The notes under the pieces were generated by a model. The model did no database searches. It saw only the letters and a program-made list of their open reading frames with translations, and was not told the origin of the DNA. Positions 25,997-35,457 of a stretch of DNA of 64,000 bases are shown here, one piece after another. Made by a program: the position numbers and the translations under genes. This DNA comes from Olivibacter sp036959255. Its GTDB lineage: Bacteria; Bacteroidota; Bacteroidia; Sphingobacteriales; Sphingobacteriaceae. The DNA lies in NCBI RefSeq assembly GCF_036959255.1, contig NZ_JAWMTI010000003.1:310001-374000 (forward strand), given 5' to 3'. Numbering within the stretch: position 1 is the stretch's first letter; each line of letters begins with the position of its first letter.

Positions 25997-27265
25997 ATGA
26001 AAACATCGACCCTCTTTATTTTAATTTTCATCAGCATTAGCAGCTCACTTGCACAAAAACAGACAGGCATTAAGATGCTCAACAAATATCTTCAAGAAAA
26101 AGAGTTCTTTAAATTGGAGGCAGCCTATAAACAACAAAAGAATATCCTCTCCGAGTTCGATGACATGTATTACGGTGCCTTAATCGACAATGCTTCAAAT
26201 CGATGTGCAGAATCCACTAAAAAAATTGAAAGATTATTAAATGGAAGCAAGCTGAAAGGTCAAACGACACTACAGTTATTAAAAGTTCAAATGGACAACG
26301 CTGTTAAATTAGACAATTACAGTATGGCAGCAAGGATGGGCGATTATATTCTTTCATCTTATAGCTCGTTCTTAGATGCTACCGAAATTGCGGATATCAG
26401 AAATTCAACAAAGCTTTGGCGAGCACTGGAAAATGTAGCTCCTCAACAAACGAATCGTATACAAAGCTCCGTAAAATGGACAAGAGATAAAATTGGCTTA
26501 ATGAATATCCCGGTTCGTATCGGAAAAGAAACGAATGATTTTGTATTTGATACAGGTGCCAACCTATCCACTATCAGCTTGAGCTACGCGAAAAAGCTAA
26601 ACATGAAGATCCTGCCAACGCGTATCAATTTAAGCAGCAGTACCTCAATACAAAATGAAGCGACACTTGCCGTTGCTCCAATTGTTTTTATTGATAAAAC
26701 AGCATTAAAAAATGTGGTTTTTCTCGTTCTTCCCGATGAAAACCTGCAATTTCCTCAACTTGATTATGCCATTCATGGCATCATTGGATTTCCTGTCATG
26801 AACCAATTAAAGGAAGTACAGATTACTCGAGACGGTTTATTTCATATACCCGAGCAAATTGCTAATAATGTTGATCAAAATCTGGTTTTGGACGGGCTAA
26901 CACCTATTATCCAGTTAAAAATCGATAACGATACATTGCTTTGCCGTTTCGATACAGGGGCACTCGAAACAGAGCTTTTCAAGAAGTATTACGAGGCAAA
27001 CAAATCAAGGGTGGAACAAGAAGGAAGAGTTGATAGTATCCGTAGAGCCGGTGCAGGCGGGACACATAAAGTCAACGCTTATAAAATGGCACCATCAACT
27101 TTTATTATCAATCATAAAAAAACAACGCTCAGCAATTTCGCCATATTAACAGAGTCTCTTGGCGATTTTGACAAGCATTTTTATGGTAACATAGGTCAAG
27201 ACATAATTGGCAGGTTCAACAAAATGACAATCAATTTTCAGTCCATGTATATTGATTTTGATTGA
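25997..27265 (+). CDS. Secreted retropepsin-like aspartic protease, two DTG motifs
   Basis: Predicted periplasmic or surface aspartyl protease. From the ATG at 25997 it has 422 residues with a signal peptide (MKTSTLFILIFISISSSLAQ). A helical, TPR-like N-terminal region (about 20-155) follows, then two retropepsin-type lobes: FVFDTGANLSTIS (D185) and CRFDTGALETELF (D319). Two DTG motifs in one chain would allow an intramolecular, pepsin-like active site instead of a homodimer. An upstream TTG at 25919 keeps the frame open but would bury the signal peptide, so 25997 is preferred. A shorter paralog follows directly. Substrate unknown. Confidence 0.85.
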   Translation: MKTSTLFILIFISISSSLAQKQTGIKMLNKYLQEKEFFKLEAAYKQQKNILSEFDDMYYGALIDNASNRCAESTKKIERLLNGSKLKGQTTLQLLKVQMDNAVKLDNYSMAARMGDYILSSYSSFLDATEIADIRNSTKLWRALENVAPQQTNRIQSSVKWTRDKIGLMNIPVRIGKETNDFVFDTGANLSTISLSYAKKLNMKILPTRINLSSSTSIQNEATLAVAPIVFIDKTALKNVVFLVLPDENLQFPQLDYAIHGIIGFPVMNQLKEVQITRDGLFHIPEQIANNVDQNLVLDGLTPIIQLKIDNDTLLCRFDTGALETELFKKYYEANKSRVEQEGRVDSIRRAGAGGTHKVNAYKMAPSTFIINHKKTTLSNFAILTESLGDFDKHFYGNIGQDIIGRFNKMTINFQSMYIDFD

Positions 27266-27298
27266 CCTGTCTTTTCAGTCAAACCAGTAAACGGTAAA

Positions 27299-27329
27299 TT
27301 GTATATCCGATGGCTTTTTACTATGTTTG
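27299..27329 (+). promoter_or_regulatory. Putative promoter of the second aspartic protease gene
   Basis: TTG at 27299-27301, 20-base spacer, TATGTTTG at 27322-27329. Predicted start near 27335. It implies the second protease gene can be expressed independently of the first. Confidence 0.6.
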
Positions 27330-27422
27330 ATCAAAAAAGCAGGAGATCAATTGATTAACATATCAGGATGGTTAATGAGCTCAAAGAGTGTGATTTTCTT
27401 AAAAGAACAGTTGAATTCAGCT

Positions 27423-28274
27423 ATGAAGAAAGCTTTTATTTTTTTCTTTATTTTCAATGCGTTCGTTGCTGAATCGAAAGCGCATGATCCTATTCCATTT
27501 ACACTTACTCCATCGGGACACATTGTAATCAAGGCAGCAGTGAACGGTATTCAAGGAAATTTTATCTTCGACACAGGGGCAGGACTTAATTTATTCTTCA
27601 AAGATTTCGCTCAAAAACTGCACGTAAAAGAATCAGATAACTTTTTTGTGGCACATCGAGCAACCGGCGAGGCGATTACGACTCCTATTTATTATGCAAA
27701 AGACTTAAAGATCGGTGATAAACACTTCCAAAATCAAGTTTACAGCACATTTGATATCAATCTAGAAGGAATTGACGGTTTACTTTCTCTCCAGGCTTTT
27801 CAGCACACACCGATTACGATCGATTACGAAAATAAAATCATTACATTAAATGAAATAAACAGTAAGGACAAGAAGAAATATATCGACATTCAGATAGCAG
27901 ATTATGCCGAAAAGGCTTTAGATATTTTTACTTATGTAACGCTCAACAATAAAACCACTATTCAAGTTGCATTAGATGCAGGTGCTGGCAGCCGATCATT
28001 TTGGATCCATTCAAAATTTATGAAAACACTTGATTTAGATACAGGCCAATTTAATTCATTCATCAAAAAAAGTGAATTCGATTCGCTTAAAAGTAATCGG
28101 TTTTATAAAGGTTCGATCGCTTCCATTAAAACAACAGAGAATGCTGTTCAAATCCAAAATCCTAAAGTTGTTTTTGTAGAAGGTTTAATTTATGAAGGAA
28201 AGACCAGCATCGACTGGCTTGGTAAAAAGATCGCTATCAGCCTTCCTGAAAAAAAGATTTTTATTATTAAATAA
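27423..28274 (+). CDS. Secreted retropepsin-like aspartic protease, second paralog (DTG and DAG)
   Basis: From the ATG at 27423 the product has 283 residues: signal peptide MKKAFIFFFIFNAFVAESKA, then a first lobe with FIFDTGAGLNLFF (D50) and a second with QVALDAGAGSRSFW (D185). The second motif is DAG, a substitution of Thr by Ala that is seen in some active retroviral-type sites, so activity is uncertain. It lacks the helical N-terminal region of its upstream neighbour. The frame is open upstream from a TTG at 27327, but that codon lies in the predicted promoter. Tandem duplication with divergence is likely. Confidence 0.8.
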   Translation: MKKAFIFFFIFNAFVAESKAHDPIPFTLTPSGHIVIKAAVNGIQGNFIFDTGAGLNLFFKDFAQKLHVKESDNFFVAHRATGEAITTPIYYAKDLKIGDKHFQNQVYSTFDINLEGIDGLLSLQAFQHTPITIDYENKIITLNEINSKDKKKYIDIQIADYAEKALDIFTYVTLNNKTTIQVALDAGAGSRSFWIHSKFMKTLDLDTGQFNSFIKKSEFDSLKSNRFYKGSIASIKTTENAVQIQNPKVVFVEGLIYEGKTSIDWLGKKIAISLPEKKIFIIK

Positions 28275-28339
28275 CCCTCAAAATACTTCTTTCAGACAAA
28301 CAGAGATGACAATCCGTTAAAACGCTACGATATTGTCAA

Positions 28340-29800
28340 TCACTGATCAGTTGATCGATGCGATGGAAACAAAAAACAGATCAAAGCAACAAATACCAAC
28401 AGACCGATATTAGCCATTGTAGCTATTCGATAGGCATCATATGGTGATGCGGCATCGCTACCTAACAAATTAAAAAAAATCCCACCAATAATACCTACAC
28501 CTAGTGCAATTGAAACTTGTTGAATGGTTAAATACAATCCAGATGCCGAACCCGCCAATTGAGGTGCAATGTTCTTAAGTGACATGGTAAACATGGTGGG
28601 AAGCACAGAGCCGCATCCCATGCCATAAACGAATAGTACCGGCAGAACCATCGTTATTTGTGGATCGCCCTGCAGAACAAGAAGATGTAATAAAAGAGAA
28701 GTTATCATGAAAAAGACACCAGTTATCAACACCCATTTACCAAAACGTAAAACTAATTTAATCGAAAGAAAAGACGCCACAACATAACCTAAACCTTGAA
28801 AAACGAAATAAATCCCGGTAGTAGAAGAACTAATATGGAGCCCGTTTTGAAGATGCATGGCATTGATTAAAAAATAGGAATCCTGAACCATATAATAAAA
28901 AACAGCCGCCAACAAACCAATAACAAAATACCTATTGTTAAAAAGGCTGAAGTTTATAAGTGGTTCTTTCTTCAATCGTAAACATTTCTGCTGATTGTAG
29001 ATAAAAGCAAAGAGAAGTGGTATCGATGAAAGCAATAAAAGAATGCTCCAACCAGGCCAGTTTAACTCCCGTCCTTGAATGAGCGGATAGATGAATGCAA
29101 TTAATGTCAGCATAAGAAGCAAAACACCCCAAATATTAAAAAAAGGTTTCTCGGGTATTTGAAAATTATCGTCTTGTGTCAACGATTGCGGGGAGCCTTT
29201 CTTTTTCGCTCTTCTGTCACGCTTATCATCATTCAAAAAGCGATATGCTAAAAAAGCAGCAACAAGTCCAACAGGAAGGTTAATCAGAAATATAAGTCGC
29301 CAACCAGCAATCAGTAAATGCGTATCCGGTAATATACCTCCTAAAAATTGGCCGATAACGGACGCTGTACCAGCAATACTTCCATAAATACCCAACGCCT
29401 TTTCTCTCTCCTTGGGTTCCGGGAAAATTATCGGAATAAAGGCAACTCCCTGTGGGACCATGAAAGCGGCACTTACTCCTTGCGCCAATCGGCTTATATT
29501 TAATTGCCAAGCGTTTTGGGCAAATCCACCTGTACAAGAGGCAAGCGTAAAAATTAAGATGCCGGAAATGAAAACACGCCTTTTTCCAAAATGATCACCA
29601 GCCCTCCCCCCCATAACTAAAAAGGCCGCATAACCGATGACATATAGCACGATTACCAACTGAATATCTCCATCTGATCCCTTAATACCTTCTTTTATAG
29701 AAGGTAAAGCTACATTGACAATAAAAAGATCAATGACTGATAAAAAAATCGCTGATGAAACAATGAAAAGGAGAAGCCATTTATTAATCGTTCTATTCAT
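28340..29800 (-). CDS. MFS transporter, DHA2 family (EmrB/QacA-like efflux)
   Basis: Proton-driven inner-membrane exporter, 486 residues and about 14 hydrophobic segments, the DHA2 pattern. Motif A is visible as GGRAGDHFGKRRVF (about 64-77), preceded by SVIDLFIVNVALPSI (about 20-34), the family's D1 motif region. Drug or metabolite efflux is likely but the substrate is unknown. It is divergent from an HxlR-type regulator across 126 bases, a common arrangement for regulated efflux. A TTGCG/CGCAA inverted repeat at 29823-29839 in that gap is a candidate operator. Confidence 0.9.
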   Translation of the reverse strand: MNRTINKWLLLFIVSSAIFLSVIDLFIVNVALPSIKEGIKGSDGDIQLVIVLYVIGYAAFLVMGGRAGDHFGKRRVFISGILIFTLASCTGGFAQNAWQLNISRLAQGVSAAFMVPQGVAFIPIIFPEPKEREKALGIYGSIAGTASVIGQFLGGILPDTHLLIAGWRLIFLINLPVGLVAAFLAYRFLNDDKRDRRAKKKGSPQSLTQDDNFQIPEKPFFNIWGVLLLMLTLIAFIYPLIQGRELNWPGWSILLLLSSIPLLFAFIYNQQKCLRLKKEPLINFSLFNNRYFVIGLLAAVFYYMVQDSYFLINAMHLQNGLHISSSTTGIYFVFQGLGYVVASFLSIKLVLRFGKWVLITGVFFMITSLLLHLLVLQGDPQITMVLPVLFVYGMGCGSVLPTMFTMSLKNIAPQLAGSASGLYLTIQQVSIALGVGIIGGIFFNLLGSDAASPYDAYRIATMANIGLLVFVALICFLFPSHRSTDQ

Positions 29801-29926
29801 ATCGTTTTTTTATGCCGTCCATTTGCGCGTCAAACGCAATAGATTGCCCATATTTATTTATCTTTAGCAATCGAAAGTGAGGGATTTCAATGAATTGCAC
29901 AAGTAGTTTGGTAAACGATACTAGGT

Positions 29927-30313
29927 ATGGAAAAGAATACTATTGTTGATAATGAGCATCTTGAAAATGAGAAAAAAACAGCTTTTAAAGAAAATAACTG
30001 TGCTGTGACAAATGTCTTTAAAGTAATTGGCGGAAAATGGAAGGTGTTACTTATCAACGCCATTTATAATGATTGTCCAAAAAGATTTGGCGAATTGAGG
30101 CGAGAGATGGAAGATGTTACCCAGGCAACATTAACTGCGCAACTACGTGAATTGGAACGCGACGGTATTATTTGCAGAAAGGCTTACGCTGAATCCCCTC
30201 CCCGAGTTGAGTATAAATTAACAGATCTTGGAAAAACACTGATGCCCGTTATTCGATCATTAGAAGATTGGTGGCTTGCTTATGCCCAATACCGAAATAA
30301 TTCGAAAAATTAG
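29927..30313 (+). CDS. HxlR family transcriptional regulator
   Basis: Winged-helix regulator of 128 residues with the HxlR core: CAVTNVFKVIGGKWKVLLI (about 26-44), FGELRREMEDVTQATLTAQLRELERDGII (about 54-82) and the wing with PPRVEYKLTDLGKTL. The N-terminal Cys (about residue 26) is in the position often used for redox or electrophile sensing in this family. Divergent from the DHA2 efflux gene, so it probably controls that gene. The SGNH hydrolase follows after 15 bases and may be in the same transcript. Confidence 0.92.
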   Translation: MEKNTIVDNEHLENEKKTAFKENNCAVTNVFKVIGGKWKVLLINAIYNDCPKRFGELRREMEDVTQATLTAQLRELERDGIICRKAYAESPPRVEYKLTDLGKTLMPVIRSLEDWWLAYAQYRNNSKN

Positions 30314-30328
30314 CAATCCGATTATACT

Positions 30329-31156
30329 ATGAAAAGATTTTTAGCTCTTTTGCTAACGTTCACGATCTATTGTTCATTTACAGAAAAAGAAACCGTATGG
30401 TTAGCCTTAGGTGACTCCATCACTTATTTAAATGATCATTTAGACGAAACAGGTAATCGTGTTCATAAAGGATATATGACACGTGTCGTCGAAAAGAAGC
30501 CGTCTATCCGTTATGTGAATCAAGGCCATAACGGATGGACGGCCGTACGCATCGCTAAAGAGATTGAAAATCTGGGATTGGTGAAGGCCGATATTTATAC
30601 AATTTTTTTAGGCACGAATGATTGGTGGGCGGGGCTTCCTCTGGGTTCATTAACGGACTATCAACAGAACACGGGGAACGCAACTGTATTTGGCGCATTT
30701 AAAACAATAATCAATAAAATCAGGCAGCTAAACGCTAGGGCGGACATTGTTCTAATAACGCCAATGCAGCGAACAGATTTCGTTTATATTAACGATATGC
30801 ATAACAATGCATGGGGTTCTTACAAAGAAAAAAATGGGCAGCAGCTGGAACAGTTCGCTAACGCTATTAGGAGAATTGGTAAACTAGAAGGGGTTAAAGT
30901 AATTGATTTATTTCATAACGATCAACTTGGTTTAGCAAATTTGGTCAATTATAAAAGATTAAGAGACCCTCTTACCAATGCATATAAAGATTTCAATTAT
31001 CCTGACTATACCCATATTCCTTTTAATGCAGACAGCGATGAGTATCCATACCCTATACAAGCCATTAATATGACCTATGATGGCTTACATCCTTCCGATG
31101 ATGGCAATCAGCTCATTGCTGAAAAGTTATTAAATTTATTCAATACCCTACGATAA
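30329..31156 (+). CDS. SGNH/GDSL hydrolase, exported
   Basis: Serine esterase/lipase fold, 275 residues, with a signal peptide (MKRFLALLLTFTIYCSF). Block I LALGDSITYL holds the nucleophile S30, the GTNDWW block the oxyanion Asn near residue 94, and YDGLHPSDDG the catalytic D251 and H254. Targets of this family include acyl esters of sugars or lipids; the actual substrate is unknown. Fifteen bases after the HxlR gene, suggesting co-transcription. Confidence 0.88.
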   Translation: MKRFLALLLTFTIYCSFTEKETVWLALGDSITYLNDHLDETGNRVHKGYMTRVVEKKPSIRYVNQGHNGWTAVRIAKEIENLGLVKADIYTIFLGTNDWWAGLPLGSLTDYQQNTGNATVFGAFKTIINKIRQLNARADIVLITPMQRTDFVYINDMHNNAWGSYKEKNGQQLEQFANAIRRIGKLEGVKVIDLFHNDQLGLANLVNYKRLRDPLTNAYKDFNYPDYTHIPFNADSDEYPYPIQAINMTYDGLHPSDDGNQLIAEKLLNLFNTLR

Positions 31157-31311
31157 CACTTGGATTTCAAGCAACCTATCAGCTTCTCTTATTCAAGATA
31201 TTAGCGAAACTTCAGAAAAAAGGAAACCATGTTTTATCTTTTCTTCGAAAAGAGCCAACATTACAAGTAGAAAATTGTTTTAACATTATATATCGATTAA
31301 TTACTACGGAT

Positions 31312-31500
31312 ATGGATCAAGTATATAACAAAGAACAAATTCAGGAAATTGCCGATGCCAGGCTTAATCAGCACAAACCTGAGCTTTCAAGGGGTAAGCC
31401 TTTTTCTTTCGAGATTGAAATTGGTAAAAAGAAATACAAGGTCTCTTACCAACAAGATGATGAAGATGGATGGAGGTTTGTAGATTTTAAGGAGGCTTAA
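31312..31500 (+). CDS. Small hypothetical protein, 62 residues
   Basis: Not recognised. It starts at an ATG at 31312 and is highly charged: an N-terminal helix (NKEQIQEIADARLNQHK) followed by a predicted beta hairpin (PFSFEIEIGKKKYKVSYQQ) and an acidic end (DDEDGWRFVDFKEA). No signal peptide or membrane segment. Codon use and the helix-then-strands pattern look like a real cytosolic protein. The 155-base gap upstream contains a 7-bp hairpin near 31232-31248 but no clear promoter. It stands between the SGNH gene and a convergent unknown gene. Confidence 0.65.
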   Translation: MDQVYNKEQIQEIADARLNQHKPELSRGKPFSFEIEIGKKKYKVSYQQDDEDGWRFVDFKEA

Positions 31501-31507
31501 TTTTATA

Positions 31508-32794
31508 TCAAAAGGCTTCGTAGAGCAATTTAGTCGAATTTGCCAATCGAATGCCTTTTACCGAACCAGTCCCCGCGAACACATAAGCCATGCCAACGAT
31601 TTTTGCGTCCTTGGAAATTAAGGGCGCTTCAAAAGCTTTTTCATTGTTTATATAGAACTGTAACACCTTACCGTCTGATTTACAGCTTACGTTTACCCAA
31701 TTGGAAAAATCAGCTGCAAACTTGGACAGATCTGTACTTTTACCTGAAATCACAGAATCCACTGTCATCAAATTCAAATCAGATATACAGCCTCTTATAG
31801 AAAGTGGAATAGCAATGGGCATCGCATCAGTAATAAGGAAAATGTGCGAAAACTGACAGGCAGAACTACCTTCATTAAACGTGTTTTTAACTTTTGCCTC
31901 AAAAGAAAAATCTCCAACCGAAGGAGATTCAAAGTTTCCTACATTGAAAAATTTGATGACCGGAGAATTAGGTAATAAGCTTGCTTTGAAGTCTTCAATG
32001 AGCGTGGGTTTTACACTTAACTGATCTTTATTGAGGTACCATTCTTTTTTTAAATAAATTGGTATGGGTTTTCGATCAATTGTAGCTAACCAGCCATCCG
32101 TAGCGATCAACAAAGGATGTTCCTTAACAATTTGGTTTCCTATACTCAGCTTAGCTGTATAATAGCCCGGTTCGTAGTAAACGGCGGTGTGTGTATTTCC
32201 TTTTCTGGGAACCTGAATACGTCGATTTGCATCCCAGGTTTGCTGTATAAAGATTGAATCAATGCTAGACTTCGAAGCATCATATGTAAAAATTACCGAA
32301 TTCGGGATACCTCTAGTGAGGGGCTTGCTATTAAAAGAAAAATCTTTTTCGGATAATTGAGCGGAAGCAATCCTTTCCTCTTGTTTTCTATTCAAAAATG
32401 AAAAAACCACCAACAAACCAAGGAAAACAATTAATAAAGGTAATGTGAGTCTTAAATTGAGCTTTAGCGTTTTTTTCTTTTCAAGTGGCGTTACCGCAGG
32501 TTTCTCTTCCTTGCTTTGTTCATCATATTGCACCACAAATGTCCGCCAATTCTCATAGTCAATAAAGTTTACAAGCGTATCTAATGTTGATATTGCAGGT
32601 TTTCCCTCGTAACGTATCCTGCCCCAAACACGTTTTAATGTACTTGAACTTAACAATACATTCGTTTTCTCATATATTAAATCACTTAGCTTGTCAAAAT
32701 CGGCATTAGACCAACGGGAGCTGTCCCCCCATCCAATTTTCTGTTCGATCAAACGTAAACAGGCTAGTCTATAAATATCTTTATTTTCCGTCAT
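31508..32794 (-). CDS. Membrane-anchored protein of unknown function, 428 residues
   Basis: No family recognised with certainty. The N-terminal 95 residues are cytosolic and resemble a small helical DNA-binding or docking domain (YEKTNVLLSSSTLKRVWGR, GKPAISTLDTLVNFIDYENW). One membrane segment follows (LTLPLLIVFLGLLVVFSFL, about 112-130). The remaining 300 residues would be periplasmic and beta-rich, with a PKD-like stretch around SVIFTYDASK and a possible lectin/LamG-like end. The topology, inside regulatory domain plus outside sensor, suggests signal transduction, but that is inference. It is divergent from an FtsX-type permease. Confidence 0.7.
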   Translation of the reverse strand: MTENKDIYRLACLRLIEQKIGWGDSSRWSNADFDKLSDLIYEKTNVLLSSSTLKRVWGRIRYEGKPAISTLDTLVNFIDYENWRTFVVQYDEQSKEEKPAVTPLEKKKTLKLNLRLTLPLLIVFLGLLVVFSFLNRKQEERIASAQLSEKDFSFNSKPLTRGIPNSVIFTYDASKSSIDSIFIQQTWDANRRIQVPRKGNTHTAVYYEPGYYTAKLSIGNQIVKEHPLLIATDGWLATIDRKPIPIYLKKEWYLNKDQLSVKPTLIEDFKASLLPNSPVIKFFNVGNFESPSVGDFSFEAKVKNTFNEGSSACQFSHIFLITDAMPIAIPLSIRGCISDLNLMTVDSVISGKSTDLSKFAADFSNWVNVSCKSDGKVLQFYINNEKAFEAPLISKDAKIVGMAYVFAGTGSVKGIRLANSTKLLYEAF

Positions 32795-32927
32795 TTATCA
32801 CAATCGGTCGTATTTGAACAAAGTTGAACGAACTTGAATCATTCTGCTTCATCTAAGCAATCTTAATATCAATAAATTGGCACCTAGAAGACAAAATTAT
32901 TGAAAGATACCAATTTTATAAATAATA

Positions 32928-35330
32928 ATGATTACAAGTTATTTCAAAACCGCCTGGCGAAACATTGTCAGGCATAAAGCGCAGAGCGCTATCAATATTA
33001 TAGGTCTTTCCTTAGGCATTACCTGTTACTTACTCATTTCATTATGGATATCAGATGAACGGAGTAAAGATAATTTTCACGAGCACAGACTATACACTGC
33101 CTATATAACGTCAACAGCCGACGGAAAGAAAGAAGCCACTTATGCGAGTCCATTTCAGGGCAACGGCACCGAAGTATCGCTCTTATTGGAAGATGCAAAG
33201 GAGCAAATTCCGGAGATAGAACATCTTTCATTTTATATTGCGGCCTATGAATTGCCCTGGGGCCATCCAGAAACCTTTCAGGTGGGGGAAACGAAAGTCA
33301 AATTAGCCGGCTCCCGAGCAAGCAGGGATTTTTTTAATATGTTTAGCTTTCCACTAATTGCAGGAAACCCCGAAACGGCTTTGGCAAACCTTCATGGTAT
33401 TGCTATTTCTCGAAAAATGGCAGAAATATTTTTTGGAAGTCCTCGAGAAGCTATGGGAAAGACGGTGCGTTATGAAAACAAACACAACTTTATTGTGACG
33501 GCTGTATTCGAGAACATCCCAAAAGAAAGTTCGCTTCAATTTGACTATCTCTTTAATTGGGATGCGCAGAAGCGTTTACTAGAATGGGCTTCTACTAATA
33601 TTTTCACTTATGTCCAATTCAAAAAAAATGTCAATATACAACAGGCGGAGAAGAAATTGGCGAAACTGCTTGATACGAGATTGGAAAAGCAAATAGGTAT
33701 TCAAACGCAACTGGGTTTACAACCTTTTGCAGACCAATATCTTTACAATCATTTCATGAACGGTGAGCCTACCGGTGGGCGTATAGAATATATACGGCTG
33801 TTCAAAGGAGCAGCTGTTTTTGTTCTCCTTTTAGCGTGCATCAATTTTATGAATCTGGCTACGGCCAGATCGGTTAAAAGAGCAAAAGAAGTGGGGCTTA
33901 GAAAAGTAATAGGTTCAAATCGAATTTATCTAATAGGTCAGTTTTTTGGCGAATCCATTCTGTTTTGCCTTTTGGCTGCAATTTCATCTGTTTTACTCTT
34001 GCTAATTTTATTACCCGCATTTAATTGGTTAACTACAAAAGAAATGGATTATCCCTTTTTTCAATTTTCCTTTTGGATTGAAACCATTAGTTTAGTTGTT
34101 GTAACCGGTATCATTGCAGGATTTTACCCGGCCATGTATTTATCTTCACTTAAACCCATTCAAACAGTTAAAGGTGTTCTTCGCTCAAGTAAAAGAGCCA
34201 TTCTATTTAGAAAAGTGACCACTATATTTCAATTCAGCCTTTCGTCTTTACTTATCATCACTACAATTGTTGTTACCAATCAGGTGTCCTTTATTAAAAA
34301 TAACGACTTAGGGTATGACCGCGAAAACCTACTATACATTCGTATTGAAGGTGAGCTCTCTAAATTTGAGAAATATCAATTATTTAAACAAAAAGCATCA
34401 AATTTACCCGGCATCGCCATGATCGATCGAAGCTCAGAAGCCCCTCATGAAATGAGTTTCGAAACCTCCGCACCTATTAATTGGCAGGGAAAGCCTGCCA
34501 ATACTTCGGTAGCCTTCAAACCTGCCTCTGTCGGTTTCGATTTTATCCGTTTAATGAAATTGACTATTATGGAAGGAAGGGATTTTTCTAAGGATATAAA
34601 AACAGACTCTACGGATGCTTTTTTAGTAAACGAAGAAGCCGTTAAACAAATGGGCTATAAGCATCCTTTGGGAAAATGGGTATCGGCTTGGAACAAAAGG
34701 GGCCGTATCATCGGCGTTTTAAAGGATTTTCATACGGAATCCCTTCACGATCCTATCAAACCAATAATTATTGACGTTAAAGAATATGAGTATTTCGGTT
34801 TTATCATTGTCCGTACAAAAGCCAATCAACTAACAGCTGCCCTCGCCAGTTTGGAGAAAGTATATAATGAATTAAATCCAAACTTCCCTTTCATGTATCA
34901 GTTTGTAGATCAAGCGTATGAAAACATGTATAACAGTGAAGTGACGACCTCAAAACTGGCTATTATTTTTGCCGTGCTGGCCATCATGATTTCCTGTTTG
35001 GGATTATTAGGTTTAGTCATATTCTCGATTGAACAACGTATCAAAGAAATAGGTGTAAGACGAGTTATGGGTGCGACGATTAGCGGTATAGTTGGGTTAC
35101 TTTCTAAAGATTTTTTCAAACTTGTCCTAATCGCCCTACTTATTTCAATGCCCCTAGGGTATGTCTGGATGAACAAGTGGTTAAATAATTTTACCTATAG
35201 CGTTCAACTCCAATGGTGGATGTTTTTTATCGCCGGACTGTTAGTGTTCATAATCGCATTACTAACCATTTCCGTTCAAGTAGTTCGAGCAGCAAGTGTA
35301 AAGCCTATAGACTCTCTACGCGAAGAGTAG
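32928..35330 (+). CDS. FtsX-like/MacB-type ABC transporter permease
   Basis: Inner-membrane permease of 800 residues with the duplicated MacB_PCD plus FtsX layout. One membrane helix lies near the N-terminus (SAINIIGLSLGITCYLLISLWI), followed by a periplasmic domain and three helices around residues 290-400. A second such unit ends with three helices near 690-790 (GVRRVMGATISGIVGLLSKDF is the FtsX coupling-helix motif). No ATPase gene is adjacent, which is common for these Bacteroidota permeases. The start at 32928 gives MITSYFKTAWRNIVRHK, the standard opening of the family. Exported substrate unknown. Confidence 0.92.
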   Translation: MITSYFKTAWRNIVRHKAQSAINIIGLSLGITCYLLISLWISDERSKDNFHEHRLYTAYITSTADGKKEATYASPFQGNGTEVSLLLEDAKEQIPEIEHLSFYIAAYELPWGHPETFQVGETKVKLAGSRASRDFFNMFSFPLIAGNPETALANLHGIAISRKMAEIFFGSPREAMGKTVRYENKHNFIVTAVFENIPKESSLQFDYLFNWDAQKRLLEWASTNIFTYVQFKKNVNIQQAEKKLAKLLDTRLEKQIGIQTQLGLQPFADQYLYNHFMNGEPTGGRIEYIRLFKGAAVFVLLLACINFMNLATARSVKRAKEVGLRKVIGSNRIYLIGQFFGESILFCLLAAISSVLLLLILLPAFNWLTTKEMDYPFFQFSFWIETISLVVVTGIIAGFYPAMYLSSLKPIQTVKGVLRSSKRAILFRKVTTIFQFSLSSLLIITTIVVTNQVSFIKNNDLGYDRENLLYIRIEGELSKFEKYQLFKQKASNLPGIAMIDRSSEAPHEMSFETSAPINWQGKPANTSVAFKPASVGFDFIRLMKLTIMEGRDFSKDIKTDSTDAFLVNEEAVKQMGYKHPLGKWVSAWNKRGRIIGVLKDFHTESLHDPIKPIIIDVKEYEYFGFIIVRTKANQLTAALASLEKVYNELNPNFPFMYQFVDQAYENMYNSEVTTSKLAIIFAVLAIMISCLGLLGLVIFSIEQRIKEIGVRRVMGATISGIVGLLSKDFFKLVLIALLISMPLGYVWMNKWLNNFTYSVQLQWWMFFIAGLLVFIIALLTISVQVVRAASVKPIDSLREE

Positions 35331-35406
35331 AGCAATAAATCAAACCGTATTTGAACATTTTTAAACGCAGCTACTGCAAAGTATAGAGTTGAGTGTTAAG
35401 AAAAAC

Positions 35407-35438
35407 AAGAAAGCCATTACGTTAATAATGGCTTTCTT
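35407..35438. terminator. Bidirectional terminator between the permease gene and rpsO
   Basis: Thirteen-bp perfect stem (35407-35419 / 35426-35438) with a 6-base loop and T-rich flanks on both sides. Twenty bases after the rpsO stop on the minus strand. Confidence 0.9.
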
Positions 35439-35457
35439 TCTCTCTTTGTACTAAAAG

